A stretch of 64,000 nt of DNA from Hymenobacter psoromatis (GTDB taxonomy: Bacteria > Bacteroidota > Bacteroidia > Cytophagales > Hymenobacteraceae): contig CP014771.1 in assembly GCA_001596155.1 (NCBI GenBank), forward strand, positions 4,898,001-4,962,000, written 5' to 3'. Each line of letters begins with the position of its first letter. Within the stretch, counting starts at the first letter, position 1. Positions 16,581-26,359 of this stretch are shown in pieces. The position numbers were made by a program, and so were the translations under genes. The notes under the pieces are model-generated. The model saw only the letters and a program-made list of their open reading frames with translations. It ran no database searches and was not told the origin of the DNA.

Positions 16581-16858
16581 TATTTGTCCAGCAGGTCGGC
16601 GTATTGCTGGTGGTGCTCCTGCACGTAGCCGGCCATAAATTCGCAGCTGGTGCGCACGCGCAGGTGCTGCTCGCGGGCATAGGCAAGGGCCGCTTTAGCC
16701 AGTTCCTGGGCCAAGCCCTGGCCCCGCTGAGCCTCGGGCACAAACGTGTGCACGAAGTCGATAACGCCCGCGGCGGGTAGCGAGTAGGCCAGCTCGGCTT
16801 GTGGAGCGCCCGAGTCAATGGTAAATGATTGGTTAGCAGCGTTGTGGTGAATATTCAT
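16580..16858 (-). CDS. Small GNAT-family N-acetyltransferase
   Basis: A 92-residue protein of the compact GCN5-related acetyltransferase type (NATD1/YidJ-like). The acetyl-CoA pyrophosphate loop is VPEAQRGQGLAQEL, preceded by the strand VIDFVHTF. The C-terminus CEFMAGYVQEHHQQYADLL matches the small family pattern of cysteine followed by a tyrosine-rich helix. The acceptor is unknown. It is convergent with the oxidoreductase gene and shares a hairpin with it; 166 bases separate it from the next divergent gene. Confidence 0.88.
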   Translation of the reverse strand: MNIHHNAANQSFTIDSGAPQAELAYSLPAAGVIDFVHTFVPEAQRGQGLAQELAKAALAYAREQHLRVRTSCEFMAGYVQEHHQQYADLLDK

Positions 16859-17024
16859 GCGGAGAGCAAAGTGGTTTAATTAGCTAAATGAATGAGTCGT
16901 GTACGTGCCGGTCTCAAAAAATGGTCGGCCAAAAACCAGGAATCAGCAACGCGAACCGGCAAACCACAGTACACCATTTGTCGGGCCCGGCCCGGCCAAT
17001 GCCCGACTCTTTTCCTTCCCTCCC

Positions 17025-17477
17025 ATGAGCCCTTCTTCTGATAACCTGCCGATAACCAATGGCCAGCGTGAACGCGCCGCTGCCGCCCACCTCAACCCCA
17101 ACGACCCCGCCCACGAGGCCGAAGCCGGTACGCCCGCCTACGGCAACTTCGGCAAGGCCGACGAGACGGAGCCCGCCGCGCCAGTGGCCAGCAACGATGG
17201 TAGCAATGATAACCCCGACGAATTCAGTGAGTTTCGCGAGCCCACGGCCTCCCAAAACCCCGGCCAACAGCCCAACGGGGAGCCCGACACCCCCAACCCC
17301 GGCCCCCAGCGCGGCCACGCCGAGCAGAACAAGGACCCTGAATCGGTAGTGGCCGCCAAAAACGCCGATGCCGACGTGCAGCGAGCTGCCTGGGCCGACG
17401 ACGACCGGCGCTACGCTGGGGGAAAGCCCAAGGCAACCTGGGCTGAAAACAACGATAAAGAACACGATAACAACTAA
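17025..17477 (+). CDS. Highly hydrophilic, probably disordered protein
   Basis: A 150-residue protein rich in Asn, Asp, Pro, Ala and Glu, with no hydrophobic segment, no signal peptide and no cysteine. The ATG at 17025 (MSPSSDNLPITNGQRE) is chosen over an upstream ATG at 16899, because the added residues look like untranslated leader. Phrases such as AHLNPNDPAHEAEA and TPAYGNFGKADE suggest an intrinsically disordered, hydrophilin-like protein. It lies five bases before a second hydrophilic gene and likely shares its mRNA. A role in desiccation or stress protection is speculation; I do not recognise the family. Confidence 0.65.
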   Translation: MSPSSDNLPITNGQRERAAAAHLNPNDPAHEAEAGTPAYGNFGKADETEPAAPVASNDGSNDNPDEFSEFREPTASQNPGQQPNGEPDTPNPGPQRGHAEQNKDPESVVAAKNADADVQRAAWADDDRRYAGGKPKATWAENNDKEHDNN

Positions 17478-17482
17478 CCCTT

Positions 17483-17830
17483 ATGGCCTCTATCCCGCAA
17501 GTAGCCCCCGGCAATAACCTCAATGGTAAAGCCGCCGCTCAACCCAAAAACGAAGACTCGAAAGACGCTCGCACCGCCACCGAAAAAGAGTCGGACAGCT
17601 TTCTGAACCGCGAAACGGCCGGCCAGGTATTCGACGAGAACAGCGGCCAGCAAATGGCCGATATGATGGACGACTCGCTGCGCTCAGACATGCAGGCCCC
17701 AATGGGCTCCGCCCCCGCCTCGGCCGAAAACGTGCCCGACGAGCTATCAAGTCCTAGCGAAGCCAGCTTCACGCTCCCCGAAATGCAGCACCAGGGCAAA
17801 ACCCTGACCGCTGAGGGCGACGCGGAGTAA
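17483..17830 (+). CDS. Hydrophilic protein, second of a pair
   Basis: A 115-residue acidic and hydrophilic protein (SKDARTATEKESDSFLNRE, FDENSGQQMADMMDDSL) without signal peptide, membrane segment or cysteine. It begins five bases after the preceding disordered protein and ends 21 bases before a clear terminator, so the two form a bicistronic unit. The methionine-rich centre with DMMDD is the only distinctive part. The function is unknown; a stress-related or scaffolding role is possible given the composition. Confidence 0.65.
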   Translation: MASIPQVAPGNNLNGKAAAQPKNEDSKDARTATEKESDSFLNRETAGQVFDENSGQQMADMMDDSLRSDMQAPMGSAPASAENVPDELSSPSEASFTLPEMQHQGKTLTAEGDAE

Positions 17831-17851
17831 GCTTCCGGCAAATTTTCAGAG

Positions 17852-17882
17852 AGCCTGCGGCCACCCGGCCGCGGGCTTTTTT
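17852..17882 (+). terminator. Intrinsic terminator
   Basis: An 11-base GC-rich stem (AGCCTGCGGCC with GGCCGCGGGCT, one mismatch) around ACCC is followed by a T-run, 21 bases after the stop codon at 17830. Confidence 0.8.
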
Positions 17883-17944
17883 GTGCATTTTGGCTTTGGC
17901 CGGCATCGGGGGGTAGGGGCAGCCCAAGCTGCCCGCCGTTGCTT

Positions 17945-18697
17945 ATGCTGGTTCCGCGTCGGGTGCGTCGTCGTTTATTGTTGCCGCCGGGTTGGGTGGC
18001 GCTGGGGTTTCTGTTGCTGCTGGGTTGCCAGGCGCTGCAGCCGTGGGCGGGGCAGCTTAAGCAGTGGAACGTGATGCAAGTCACGATGTTTCCTCTTAAA
18101 GCCGATACAAGCGCAAGCTATTTGAGTTTTTTAAAAGAGCACCCAGAGCATAATGCAAGAAATGAATTTAATCCTTATGTCACACCACTGCAGGCTGTTG
18201 CGGCGAATACTTTACAGAAAATGAGGCCTTGGCATAACGCGGAATTTAGTGGTAATCGTTTGGCCGATTTTTTAAGCGCTGCCACTACTGAATCAGCAAT
18301 CCGAAAAATAATTGCCGATACCAGCCATGCCGGTGGCGTCCGCATTCGCTTTCTACCTGGTGCTACTTATGCGAATTTGGTAAAGGTTTTGGACATTATG
18401 AACTACACCAACCAGAAGAAATATTTTCTGGATATCCATCACAAGCCGACTACGCTTTACGCGATTACTGATGAGCCATTGCCAGTTAATTCAACACCAC
18501 TATTTGTGTGCGACTTTGTAAACACTCACCCAATCCCAGCCAAGCATACATTACAACAGTTGATAGTTCAGTTTGGGCAGCAGATAAGTCTTTTGGGAAA
18601 CCAAGTTTGGCGTTTTCCAATCCTCTTATTGGTATTAATTGGCAGCTTGAATTTATGGCGATTGTTCTATGCCAGCCTTAACCGGCGTAACTCTTAA
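17945..18697 (+). CDS. Membrane-anchored protein with N- and C-terminal TM segments
   Basis: A 250-residue protein starting at the ATG at 17945. It has a basic N-terminus and one hydrophobic segment (about residues 14-30, GWVALGFLLLLGC), a soluble middle of about 190 residues, and a second hydrophobic segment near the C-terminus (FPILLLVLIGSLNLWRL) followed by positive charges. The middle probably lies in the periplasm. I do not recognise the fold. From about 18070 the composition is clearly poorer in G+C than the surroundings, while the first 120 bases are GC-rich, so the gene may be a chimera or the body may be acquired. The gene after it starts 30 bases downstream. Confidence 0.7.
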   Translation: MLVPRRVRRRLLLPPGWVALGFLLLLGCQALQPWAGQLKQWNVMQVTMFPLKADTSASYLSFLKEHPEHNARNEFNPYVTPLQAVAANTLQKMRPWHNAEFSGNRLADFLSAATTESAIRKIIADTSHAGGVRIRFLPGATYANLVKVLDIMNYTNQKKYFLDIHHKPTTLYAITDEPLPVNSTPLFVCDFVNTHPIPAKHTLQQLIVQFGQQISLLGNQVWRFPILLLVLIGSLNLWRLFYASLNRRNS

Positions 18698-18727
18698 CTC
18701 TCCACTCCTAATTCTTAACTCAAAGAA

Positions 18728-19285
18728 TTGCCCGCCCTACCCCCCGCTTTACGCCGCGCCTTGCTCGACCTTCCTCAACGGGAAAAAGACCAGCTTCTGA
18801 CCCGCCTCGTGGCCCAGGATGCGGTGCTGACCGAGCAGCTCACCTACCGCCTGCTCGAAGGCCCCGAGGCGCTGGAAAACCGCCGCGCCGCCCTGCGCCA
18901 GCAAGTGGACGACCCCGTGCGCGGCTTCCACCAAACGCCTAACGACCTGCTGGTTATCCTGCGCCAGCTGCAGGCGCGGCTGGCCTACCACGCCCGCATC
19001 ACGGAAGATGCCTTTGGCGAGGTGGAGCTGAGCCTGCGGCTGCTGGCCAACGTGTTTGAGCACCAGCCGGCGCTGGTGGCGCGGCTGCACGGCCCTACCC
19101 AGCCGCTGCTCCAGCACCTCGTGCGCCGCACCCACGACGCGCTGAAACAAGCCGAAAAGCTGCACCCCGACTACCACCTGGAATTGGCCAACAGCGCCCA
19201 GGCCGTGCTGGCGGGCCTGTATGCCTCCGGGGCCGCGCCACTGGCGCGCGAGGCTGGGCTGCCTACGGCCGTGGCGTGGGGGTAG
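18728..19285 (+). CDS. Hypothetical helical protein
   Basis: A 185-residue leucine-, alanine- and glutamine-rich helical protein without signal peptide or membrane segments. The frame starts with TTG at 18728; no ATG is available near the start. Typical stretches are REKDQLLTRLVAQDAVLTEQ and DAFGEVELSLRLLANVFEH. Coding character is strong (GC-rich third positions, no competing frame). Codons 3-6 consist of the recurrent CCCTACCCCCC motif, and the stop TAG at 19283 lies inside GGGGGTAGGG. I do not recognise the family and propose no function. Confidence 0.6.
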   Translation: MPALPPALRRALLDLPQREKDQLLTRLVAQDAVLTEQLTYRLLEGPEALENRRAALRQQVDDPVRGFHQTPNDLLVILRQLQARLAYHARITEDAFGEVELSLRLLANVFEHQPALVARLHGPTQPLLQHLVRRTHDALKQAEKLHPDYHLELANSAQAVLAGLYASGAAPLAREAGLPTAVAWG

Positions 19286-19401
19286 GGTAGGGGCGACTTA
19301 TTATCCTTCGCCTGGCGGGTCGCGATAGCACAAATAAGGGGAAAGAATGCACCCTGTTCAGGGCGAAAATTAGCGACCCTACCCAACTCCTGCAATTAGC
19401 A

Positions 19402-19441
19402 AAAAAAGCGACCAAATCCCACCGGATTTGGTCGCTTTTTT
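19402..19441. terminator. Bidirectional terminator
   Basis: A 17-base stem (AAAAAGCGACCAAATCC with its complement) around a four-base loop has an A-run before and a T-run after it. It lies between the genes ending at 19285 and starting at 19501. Confidence 0.85.
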
Positions 19442-19500
19442 CGTAGATGAGCCACCCGCAAGTTTACCTTTACCATCAGTTATTTTTTATCCAGTTAGCT

Positions 19501-22311
19501 ATGAAATTATTTTATACCTTGTTGTGGTTAAGCTTCTTAGTGGGGGTAGGGCCGGCGCTTGCTACCCCCCCCACCATACCGGGCCGGCTGGTACTCAAGC
19601 TGCGGTCCGGGGCCGGGCCCCCGGCGGCCGAATTACCCGCCCTGCAAGCCGCGCTAAAGGCGCTGCACGCGACGAGCCTGACGCAGAAGTTTCCCCTTAG
19701 CCAGGCACCCAATGCGGAGCGCGCGGGCAGCGTGGACCTGCGCCGGGTATTTGAGCTGCGCGTGCCCGCCGGCCTGTCGCTGGCCAAGGCCCGGACGGTG
19801 CTGCTGGCCACGGGCGTAGTGGAATACGTGGAGCCGCTGTATAGCCGCGAGCTGCTGTATCAGCCCAACGACCCGCTGGCCGACTCGACAACCGGCAAGC
19901 AGTATGCCCTGCGCCTTACGCACGCTTACCAAGCCTGGAACTATACCAAGGGCGACACCAGCGTGGTGATTGGGATGACGGATACGGGCATTCGCTATAG
20001 CCACGAGGACCTGCGGCGGCAGGTAAAATATAATTATGCCGACCCTATTAATGGGGTGGATGACGATGGTGACGGCTACATCGACAATTTCCACGGCTGG
20101 GATTTTTCTAATGGCAATAACGACCCTAGCGCCAATGATGACAACGCCGTTCATGGCACCGAAACGTCGGGGGTCGCGGCGGGGCAGGCTGATAATGGGG
20201 TGGGCATCACGGGGATAGGATTTCAGAGCAAGTTTTTACCGCTGCAAATTTTTCCGGGCACTACTACCGGGATATTCGCTGGCTACGAGGCCATTGTGTA
20301 CGCTGCCGACCACGGGTGCCGGGTCATTAATATGTCGTGGGGCGGGGCGGGGGGCTATTCGCGTTTTGAGCAGGATGTGTGTACCTACGCGGCCATAAAC
20401 CGCGACGTAGTGTTGGTGGCAGCGGCCGGCAACACGCCTGCCGAGCTGCTGTTTTACCCCGCCTCCTACGACCACGTGCTGGCTGTGGCAGCCACCGACC
20501 CGGCCGATGCTAAAGCTAGCTTCTCGACCTATAGCCACCGCATAGACCTGTCAGCGCCAGGGGTAACTATTTTTTCGGCTTATGGCTCGAAGAATGGCAG
20601 CGTAAATGCTGACTATTGGTATAGCTCAGGCACTTCCCTGGCCTCGCCACAGGTGGCGGGCGCGGCGGCGCTGGTGCGGGCGCGGTTTCCGCGGCTCAAC
20701 GCCGAGCAGGTGCAGGCCCAGCTGCGCCAAAGCGCCGATACTAGTATATATGACGTGCCAGCCAACATGAATTACCGCGGCTACCTAGGCACGGGCCGCC
20801 TCAACATCGAGCGGGCCGTGGCCGCTCTGGCCCAGCGCGAGGTGCGGATAGTGAGCAGCGCGCTGGCCCCGGCCCGGCCCGCCTACCTGCCCGGCGATAC
20901 GGCGCGGCTGGCCATCACGGTGCGCAACCTGCTGCTGCCGGTGGCCGATGTCATGGTTACGGTCACCTCGCTTTCGCCCTACCTCACGGTGCGGCAGGGC
21001 AGCTTCGCGGTGGGCAGCCTGACCACGCTGGCGCAGGCTACCAACGCGGCTAGCCCCTTCCGGCTGGCCGTGGCGGCCACAGGCATCCCGCTCAATACCA
21101 GGGCTACGCTGCTTTACCACCTCACGGGGGCCAATGGCTACCACTCGGACCAGTACCTGGACCTGCTGCTCAACCCCGACTACGTGCAGCTCGATGCCGG
21201 CGACCTCAGCCTGAGCCTCACCAGCCAGGGCACCATTGGCTACGACGACGGGACGGGTGCCGTGGGCCAGGGCGTGAGTTACCTCACCAATTCGTCGCTG
21301 CTGAGCGAGGGCGGCCTGCTGCTGGCCACCTCGCCCACCCGCGTTTCCGACCACCTGCGCGCGGCCACCGGGGCCACCCGGCAGTCGTTTTTCGTGCTGG
21401 CGCAGGTGCAGCGCCAGGTGCCCGGCCCCCGCGCCGACCAGGAGGCCAGCGGCATGTTTCGCGATTCGCTGCCCGACCCGCAGCAGCCCCGCTCGGTGGG
21501 CGTGCGCGTGCGCCAGCACGGTCAAAGCTGGGCTACCCCCGCCGCCCGCCGCAACGTCATCCTGCTCGACTACATCCTGCGTAACCTCACCGCCGATACT
21601 CTCAAGCCACTGTACGCCGGCATGTTTGCCGATTGGGACCTGCCCGGCGAAGCAACCCGCAACGTAGCCCGCTGGGATTCGGTCAACCGCGTGGGCTACT
21701 GCTACGACCCCCTCACCCCCGCCGTGTATGCGGGCGTGCAGGTGCTGGGCACCCGCGCGGCCGGGGTGTATTCCATTGACAACGCGGCCCCGGCCGGCAC
21801 GCCCATTTACATGGGTGATGGCTTTAGCCCCGCCGAAAAATACCTGGCTCTGAGCGGTGGCTTTGGGCGGGCGCATCGGCAGGTGGGCACCGACACGGCC
21901 GCCACTGACGTGTCGCAGGTGGTGAGCACGCTGGTGCCCCGCCTGGCTCCCGGCGACTCGGCCACCGTGACGTTTGCCGTGCTGGCCGCGCCCACCCTGG
22001 CCGAGCTGCAAGCCGCCGCCCAGGCCGCCACCGCCGCCCACCAGCAGGTGCTGGCTACGGCCCGCCCGGCCGCGCCACCCGGCTGGCAGCTCTACCCCAA
22101 CCCGGCGCAGAGCCAGCTGCAAGTGCGGCTGCCCGTCAGCGCCGGCGCGGCCACTCTGCAAGTGTTTGATAGCCAGGGGAAATTAGCTGCTCAGTTTGCG
22201 CTGCCGGCCGGCGGCGGGGCCGTGGTGCTAGCCGCCCTACCCCCCGGCCTTTACGTGGTGCGCGTGCAGGCTGCCACTGGCAGCTGGACGCAGCGCATCA
22301 GCCACGAGTAG
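19501..22311 (+). CDS. Secreted S8-family serine protease with T9SS sorting domain
   Basis: A 936-residue subtilisin-like protease. The ATG at 19501 opens a signal peptide (MKLFYTLLWLSFLVGVG, then ALA); the frame extends 18 codons upstream without reason. A propeptide-like region follows, then the peptidase domain with the triad Asp161 (MTDTGIRYSHED), His218 (NAVHGTETSG) and Ser379 (SSGTSLASPQVAG), with oxyanion region AAAGNTPAEL. The middle holds beta-rich domains of unknown role. The last 75 residues are a type IX sorting domain (WQLYPNPAQSQLQV, LPPGLYVVRVQ), so it is probably secreted through the T9SS and attached to the cell surface or released. The stop codon lies in the first bases of an inverted repeat. 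Confidence 0.92.
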   Translation: MKLFYTLLWLSFLVGVGPALATPPTIPGRLVLKLRSGAGPPAAELPALQAALKALHATSLTQKFPLSQAPNAERAGSVDLRRVFELRVPAGLSLAKARTVLLATGVVEYVEPLYSRELLYQPNDPLADSTTGKQYALRLTHAYQAWNYTKGDTSVVIGMTDTGIRYSHEDLRRQVKYNYADPINGVDDDGDGYIDNFHGWDFSNGNNDPSANDDNAVHGTETSGVAAGQADNGVGITGIGFQSKFLPLQIFPGTTTGIFAGYEAIVYAADHGCRVINMSWGGAGGYSRFEQDVCTYAAINRDVVLVAAAGNTPAELLFYPASYDHVLAVAATDPADAKASFSTYSHRIDLSAPGVTIFSAYGSKNGSVNADYWYSSGTSLASPQVAGAAALVRARFPRLNAEQVQAQLRQSADTSIYDVPANMNYRGYLGTGRLNIERAVAALAQREVRIVSSALAPARPAYLPGDTARLAITVRNLLLPVADVMVTVTSLSPYLTVRQGSFAVGSLTTLAQATNAASPFRLAVAATGIPLNTRATLLYHLTGANGYHSDQYLDLLLNPDYVQLDAGDLSLSLTSQGTIGYDDGTGAVGQGVSYLTNSSLLSEGGLLLATSPTRVSDHLRAATGATRQSFFVLAQVQRQVPGPRADQEASGMFRDSLPDPQQPRSVGVRVRQHGQSWATPAARRNVILLDYILRNLTADTLKPLYAGMFADWDLPGEATRNVARWDSVNRVGYCYDPLTPAVYAGVQVLGTRAAGVYSIDNAAPAGTPIYMGDGFSPAEKYLALSGGFGRAHRQVGTDTAATDVSQVVSTLVPRLAPGDSATVTFAVLAAPTLAELQAAAQAATAAHQQVLATARPAAPPGWQLYPNPAQSQLQVRLPVSAGAATLQVFDSQGKLAAQFALPAGGGAVVLAALPPGLYVVRVQAATGSWTQRISHE

Positions 22312-22416
22312 CGCGAACTTTCCAGTTCGTGCGCGAGGGTAGCGAGCAGGCGGGGCCGCGTGGCGCGAACGATAATGCTCGCTGCGTTCGCGCACGAACT
22401 GGAAAGTTCGCGCTAC
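22308..22416. repeat. Long inverted repeat overlapping a stop codon
   Basis: Arms of 29 bases (GTAGCGCGAACTTTCCAGTT...) at 22308-22336 and 22388-22416 match perfectly around a 51-base centre. The TAG stop of the protease is within the first four bases of the left arm. Confidence 0.8.
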
Positions 22417-22438
22417 TGCCCCGCTTTTGATAAGGACC

Positions 22439-22472
22439 AAAAAAAGGACCGACTTGCGTCGGTCCTTTTTTT
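22439..22472. terminator. Bidirectional terminator
   Basis: A 13-base stem (AAAAAGGACCGAC) with loop TTGC is flanked by A and T runs. It separates the plus-strand protease from the minus-strand gene ending at 22512. Confidence 0.85.
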
Positions 22473-22511
22473 AATTGCTACCCCCCGCTAAACGGCAGAA
22501 GGCGCTGCGTT

Positions 22512-22832
22512 TTACATGCCGTCCGTAGATTTCACCTTCACCTTCTCGTCGCCTTTCATCGCCTTGCGGGCTTCCTTGCGCGACTCCTTATAGTCTTTGC
22601 GCTCGTCTTTGGTGCGGGGCTTGGTGGTGGCTTTCATACGGTTGCCGGCCTGGTCATAGCCTTTCACCTTCATCTTGCCATCCGCTTCTACTTTGGTCTT
22701 AACGGTCATGCCGTCGGTGGTGGTGATAACTTTATCGCCGCCGTCTTTGGTCACCGTGGTGGGGGTAGTCTGCGCCTGGGCGGCCGTAGCAAACAAGCTG
22801 ATTACCAGGGCAGAAAGAAAGGTCTTTTTCAT
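22512..22832 (-). CDS. Small secreted lysine-rich protein
   Basis: A 106-residue protein with a clear signal peptide (MKKTFLSALVISLFATAAQA) and a mature part dominated by Lys, Thr, Asp and Glu (KVITTTDGMTVKTKVEADGK, DERKDYKESRKEARKAMKGD). Mature cysteines are absent, so it is periplasmic or secreted rather than a lipoprotein. The repeated VKTKV/MKVKG pattern suggests extended beta strands followed by a charged helix. Function unknown. It ends at a bidirectional terminator and has its own upstream space of 66 bases next to the aldolase gene. Confidence 0.75.
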   Translation of the reverse strand: MKKTFLSALVISLFATAAQAQTTPTTVTKDGGDKVITTTDGMTVKTKVEADGKMKVKGYDQAGNRMKATTKPRTKDERKDYKESRKEARKAMKGDEKVKVKSTDGM

Positions 22833-22898
22833 GATTCGAAAAACAAAAGTGTGCGCCCTATACGTTCATCCTGGCGCAAAGTTTAGAATGCCGCGTGG

Positions 22899-23984
22899 CT
22901 AGGGCCGGCGGTTCACGGCGTTCAGGTCTTCAAAAGCCCGCTTGAGGCGCGCCACGAAGGTTTTTTCGCCCTCGCGCAGCCACACGCGCGGGTCGTAGTA
23001 CTTCTTGTTGGGCGAGTCGGGCCCGTTGGGGTTGCCAATCTGGCCTTGCAGGAAGCCCTCGTTCTTCACGTAGTACTGCTGAATTCCTTCCCAAAACGCC
23101 CATTGCAGGTCGGTATCGATGTTCATCTTGATAGCGCCGTAGCTGATAGCCTCGCGAATTTCTTCCTGCGACGAGCCCGAGCCGCCGTGAAACACGAAGT
23201 CGATGGGCAGCGCGTCCGCGATGTGGTGCTTGGTGCGCAGAAACTCCTGCGAGTTGTGCAGAATCTTGGGTTGTAGCTTCACGTTGCCGGGCTTGTACAC
23301 GCCGTGCACGTTGCCAAAAGCCGCCGCGATGGTGAAGCGCGGGCTGATTTCGCGCAGTTGCTCGTAGGCGTAGGCCACTTCCTCGGGCTGGGTGTAGAGC
23401 TTCGAGCTGTCCACGTCCGAGTTGTCCACACCGTCTTCCTCGCCGCCGGTCACGCCTAGCTCAATCTCCAGCGTCATGCCGATTTTGGCCATGCGCTGGA
23501 GGTATTTCTTGCTGATTTCGAGGTTTTCCTCAATCGGCTCCTCCGACAAGTCGAGCATGTGCGAGCTGTAGAGCGGCTGGCTGTGCTCGGCGTAGTATTT
23601 CTCGCCGGCATCGAGCAGACCATCAATCCAGGGTAGGAGCTTTTTGGCGGCGTGGTCGGTGTGCAAAATCACGGGCACGCCGTAGGCTTCAGCCATCAGA
23701 TGCACGTGGTGCGCCCCCGAAATGCCGCCCGCGATGCTGGCCTGCTGCTTATCATTAGGCAAGCCTTTGCCCGCAAAAAACTGCGCGCCGCCGTTTGAAA
23801 ACTGAATAATAACCGGCGAGTTGAGGTCGCGCGCCGTTTCGAGCACGGCATTTACCGTGTCGGTGCCGGTTACGTTAACGGCCGGCAGGGCGTAGCCGTG
23901 GGTTTTGGCGTGTTGAAAGAGGGCCTGCACTTCGTCGCCGTGCAGCACGCCGGCCCGCAGGCCGGTTAAGGTGGAGTTTGCCAT
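22899..23984 (-). CDS. fbaA: Fructose-bisphosphate aldolase, class II
   Basis: A 361-residue zinc-dependent aldolase that cleaves fructose 1,6-bisphosphate to the two triose phosphates in glycolysis and runs in reverse in gluconeogenesis. The ATG at 23984 (MANSTLTGLRAGVLHG) is chosen; the longer frame adds an unrelated tail. Metal-binding and active-site elements are LHTDHAAKKLLPW, EIELGVTGGEEDG, FGNVHGVYKPGNV and DFVFHGGSGSS, with NIDTDLQWAFW near the phosphate site. Length and insertions fit the class IIA (E. coli FbaA) type. It stands alone on the minus strand. Confidence 0.96.
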   Translation of the reverse strand: MANSTLTGLRAGVLHGDEVQALFQHAKTHGYALPAVNVTGTDTVNAVLETARDLNSPVIIQFSNGGAQFFAGKGLPNDKQQASIAGGISGAHHVHLMAEAYGVPVILHTDHAAKKLLPWIDGLLDAGEKYYAEHSQPLYSSHMLDLSEEPIEENLEISKKYLQRMAKIGMTLEIELGVTGGEEDGVDNSDVDSSKLYTQPEEVAYAYEQLREISPRFTIAAAFGNVHGVYKPGNVKLQPKILHNSQEFLRTKHHIADALPIDFVFHGGSGSSQEEIREAISYGAIKMNIDTDLQWAFWEGIQQYYVKNEGFLQGQIGNPNGPDSPNKKYYDPRVWLREGEKTFVARLKRAFEDLNAVNRRP

Positions 23985-24156
23985 TAGACTAGAGGCGGGG
24001 CAAAAAGGACCCGCGTCCGCAAAGAAAACAACCACACCGCGTTTTTGGCGCACGCTCACCAAAAACCGGGCGGCGCTAAGCTCAATATGCTCCGCTAGTG
24101 AGTTGAGGGCAAAGGACTAACGCCGGGGGGTAGGGCGCTCAAAAACCGGAAAATAC

Positions 24157-24375
24157 TTATCGGGATTTTGCAGCTGCTTCCAGGTAATATACAACTTCGT
24201 CAATTGTGAGGCGGCCGCGCGTAAAGCGGTCGAGCACTTGCTGCTGATAAGGCTCCAGCGAAAAAGGTGTGCCGTTGGTGAAGGAAATAATGGCCGACAC
24301 CAGGCGCTGGCGGGTTTGCTCGGTAGCAAGAGTAGATACTTGCAAAGATTGAATAGAGCGGGTAGGATAGTTCAT
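24157..24375 (-). CDS. Small hypothetical protein (72 aa)
   Basis: A 72-residue frame with ATG start. The C-terminal half, SLEPYQQQVLDRFTRGRLTI followed by DEVVYYLE, looks like the short helical motif (a polar linker, then F/Y-x-x-G-x-L-T-I-D-E) seen in small antitoxins such as VbhA-like proteins, but no Fic or other toxin gene is adjacent. Composition is slightly lower in G+C than the aldolase downstream. It overlaps an alternative frame (24329-24117) that looks less natural. Treat the antitoxin resemblance as a weak guess. Confidence 0.45.
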   Translation of the reverse strand: MNYPTRSIQSLQVSTLATEQTRQRLVSAIISFTNGTPFSLEPYQQQVLDRFTRGRLTIDEVVYYLEAAAKSR

Positions 24376-25862
<1,487 letters not shown>

Positions 25863-26103
25863 CAGCGGTGAGATACACTGTCGCACTTGCTGTGGGATGT
25901 CTTGGCTTTCTGCTACTTCAACTGCCAGCCTGTCTTTCAGAAAAAGCCTGCGCCTTCAATGGAGCAATGCGGGGCTTTTACCAGTAGCTAAAGCTGACAA
26001 CCGCAGACCCGTTGACCTGAAAAAAGGCGCGGGGATGTCTGAGTTTTTACCGATTAGCTAAGGGTAAAATTACTGGCTGTATGCCCCAACGTAGGCCCTT
26101 TGA
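25863..26103. other. Intergenic region, no supported gene
   Basis: About 240 bases between the amine oxidase and the tRNA terminator. A frame continuing to 26061 overlaps the oxidase in another phase and has no family resemblance, so I do not call it. Confidence 0.5.
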
Positions 26104-26141
26104 AAACAGAAACCCCGTTTCTGACTCAGAAACGGGGTTTT
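26104..26141 (-). terminator. Terminator of the tRNA-Arg gene
   Basis: A 15-base inverted repeat (AAACCCCGTTTCTGA) lies directly after the 3' end of the tRNA and is followed on the minus strand by TTTTC. Confidence 0.8.
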
Positions 26142-26144
26142 AAG

Positions 26145-26216
26145 TGGGCACATTAGGAATCGAACCTAAATCTAGAGCTTCGGAGGCTCCCATACTATCC
26201 GTTGTACTATGCGCCC
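26145..26216 (-). tRNA. tRNA-Arg (anticodon CCG)
   Basis: The minus strand folds as a cloverleaf of 72 bases: acceptor GGGCGCA pairs with TGTGCCC (one G-U), D arm TAGTACAACGGATAGTA, anticodon loop CTCCGAA with anticodon CCG for codon CGG, and a T arm with GGTTCGATTCC. The terminal CCA is not encoded. It has a good promoter upstream and a terminator downstream. Confidence 0.93.
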
Positions 26217-26230
26217 AGTGGTTCGGGCTG

Positions 26231-26262
26231 CAAAAGTAGCCATAAAACCCGGCGCGGCCAAA
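26231..26262 (-). promoter_or_regulatory. Promoter of tRNA-Arg
   Basis: On the minus strand, TTTG (plus 26259-26262) is followed after 20 bases by TACTTTTG (26231-26238), matching the Bacteroidota consensus. The tRNA begins 15 bases downstream. Confidence 0.75.
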
Positions 26263-26359
26263 CCCAGCGGGCTCTTTTGGCTCGTGGAGGGGATAGGGGC
26301 AACCCTGGGCGCAGAAAATCGGTTAGCTTATCCTGAACGTAAGTATTTACTCATTTCTC

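Noticed and set aside
24157..24375. Toxin-antitoxin module
   Set aside because: Only a weak resemblance to VbhA-like antitoxins; no toxin gene is adjacent, so I only list a small hypothetical protein.
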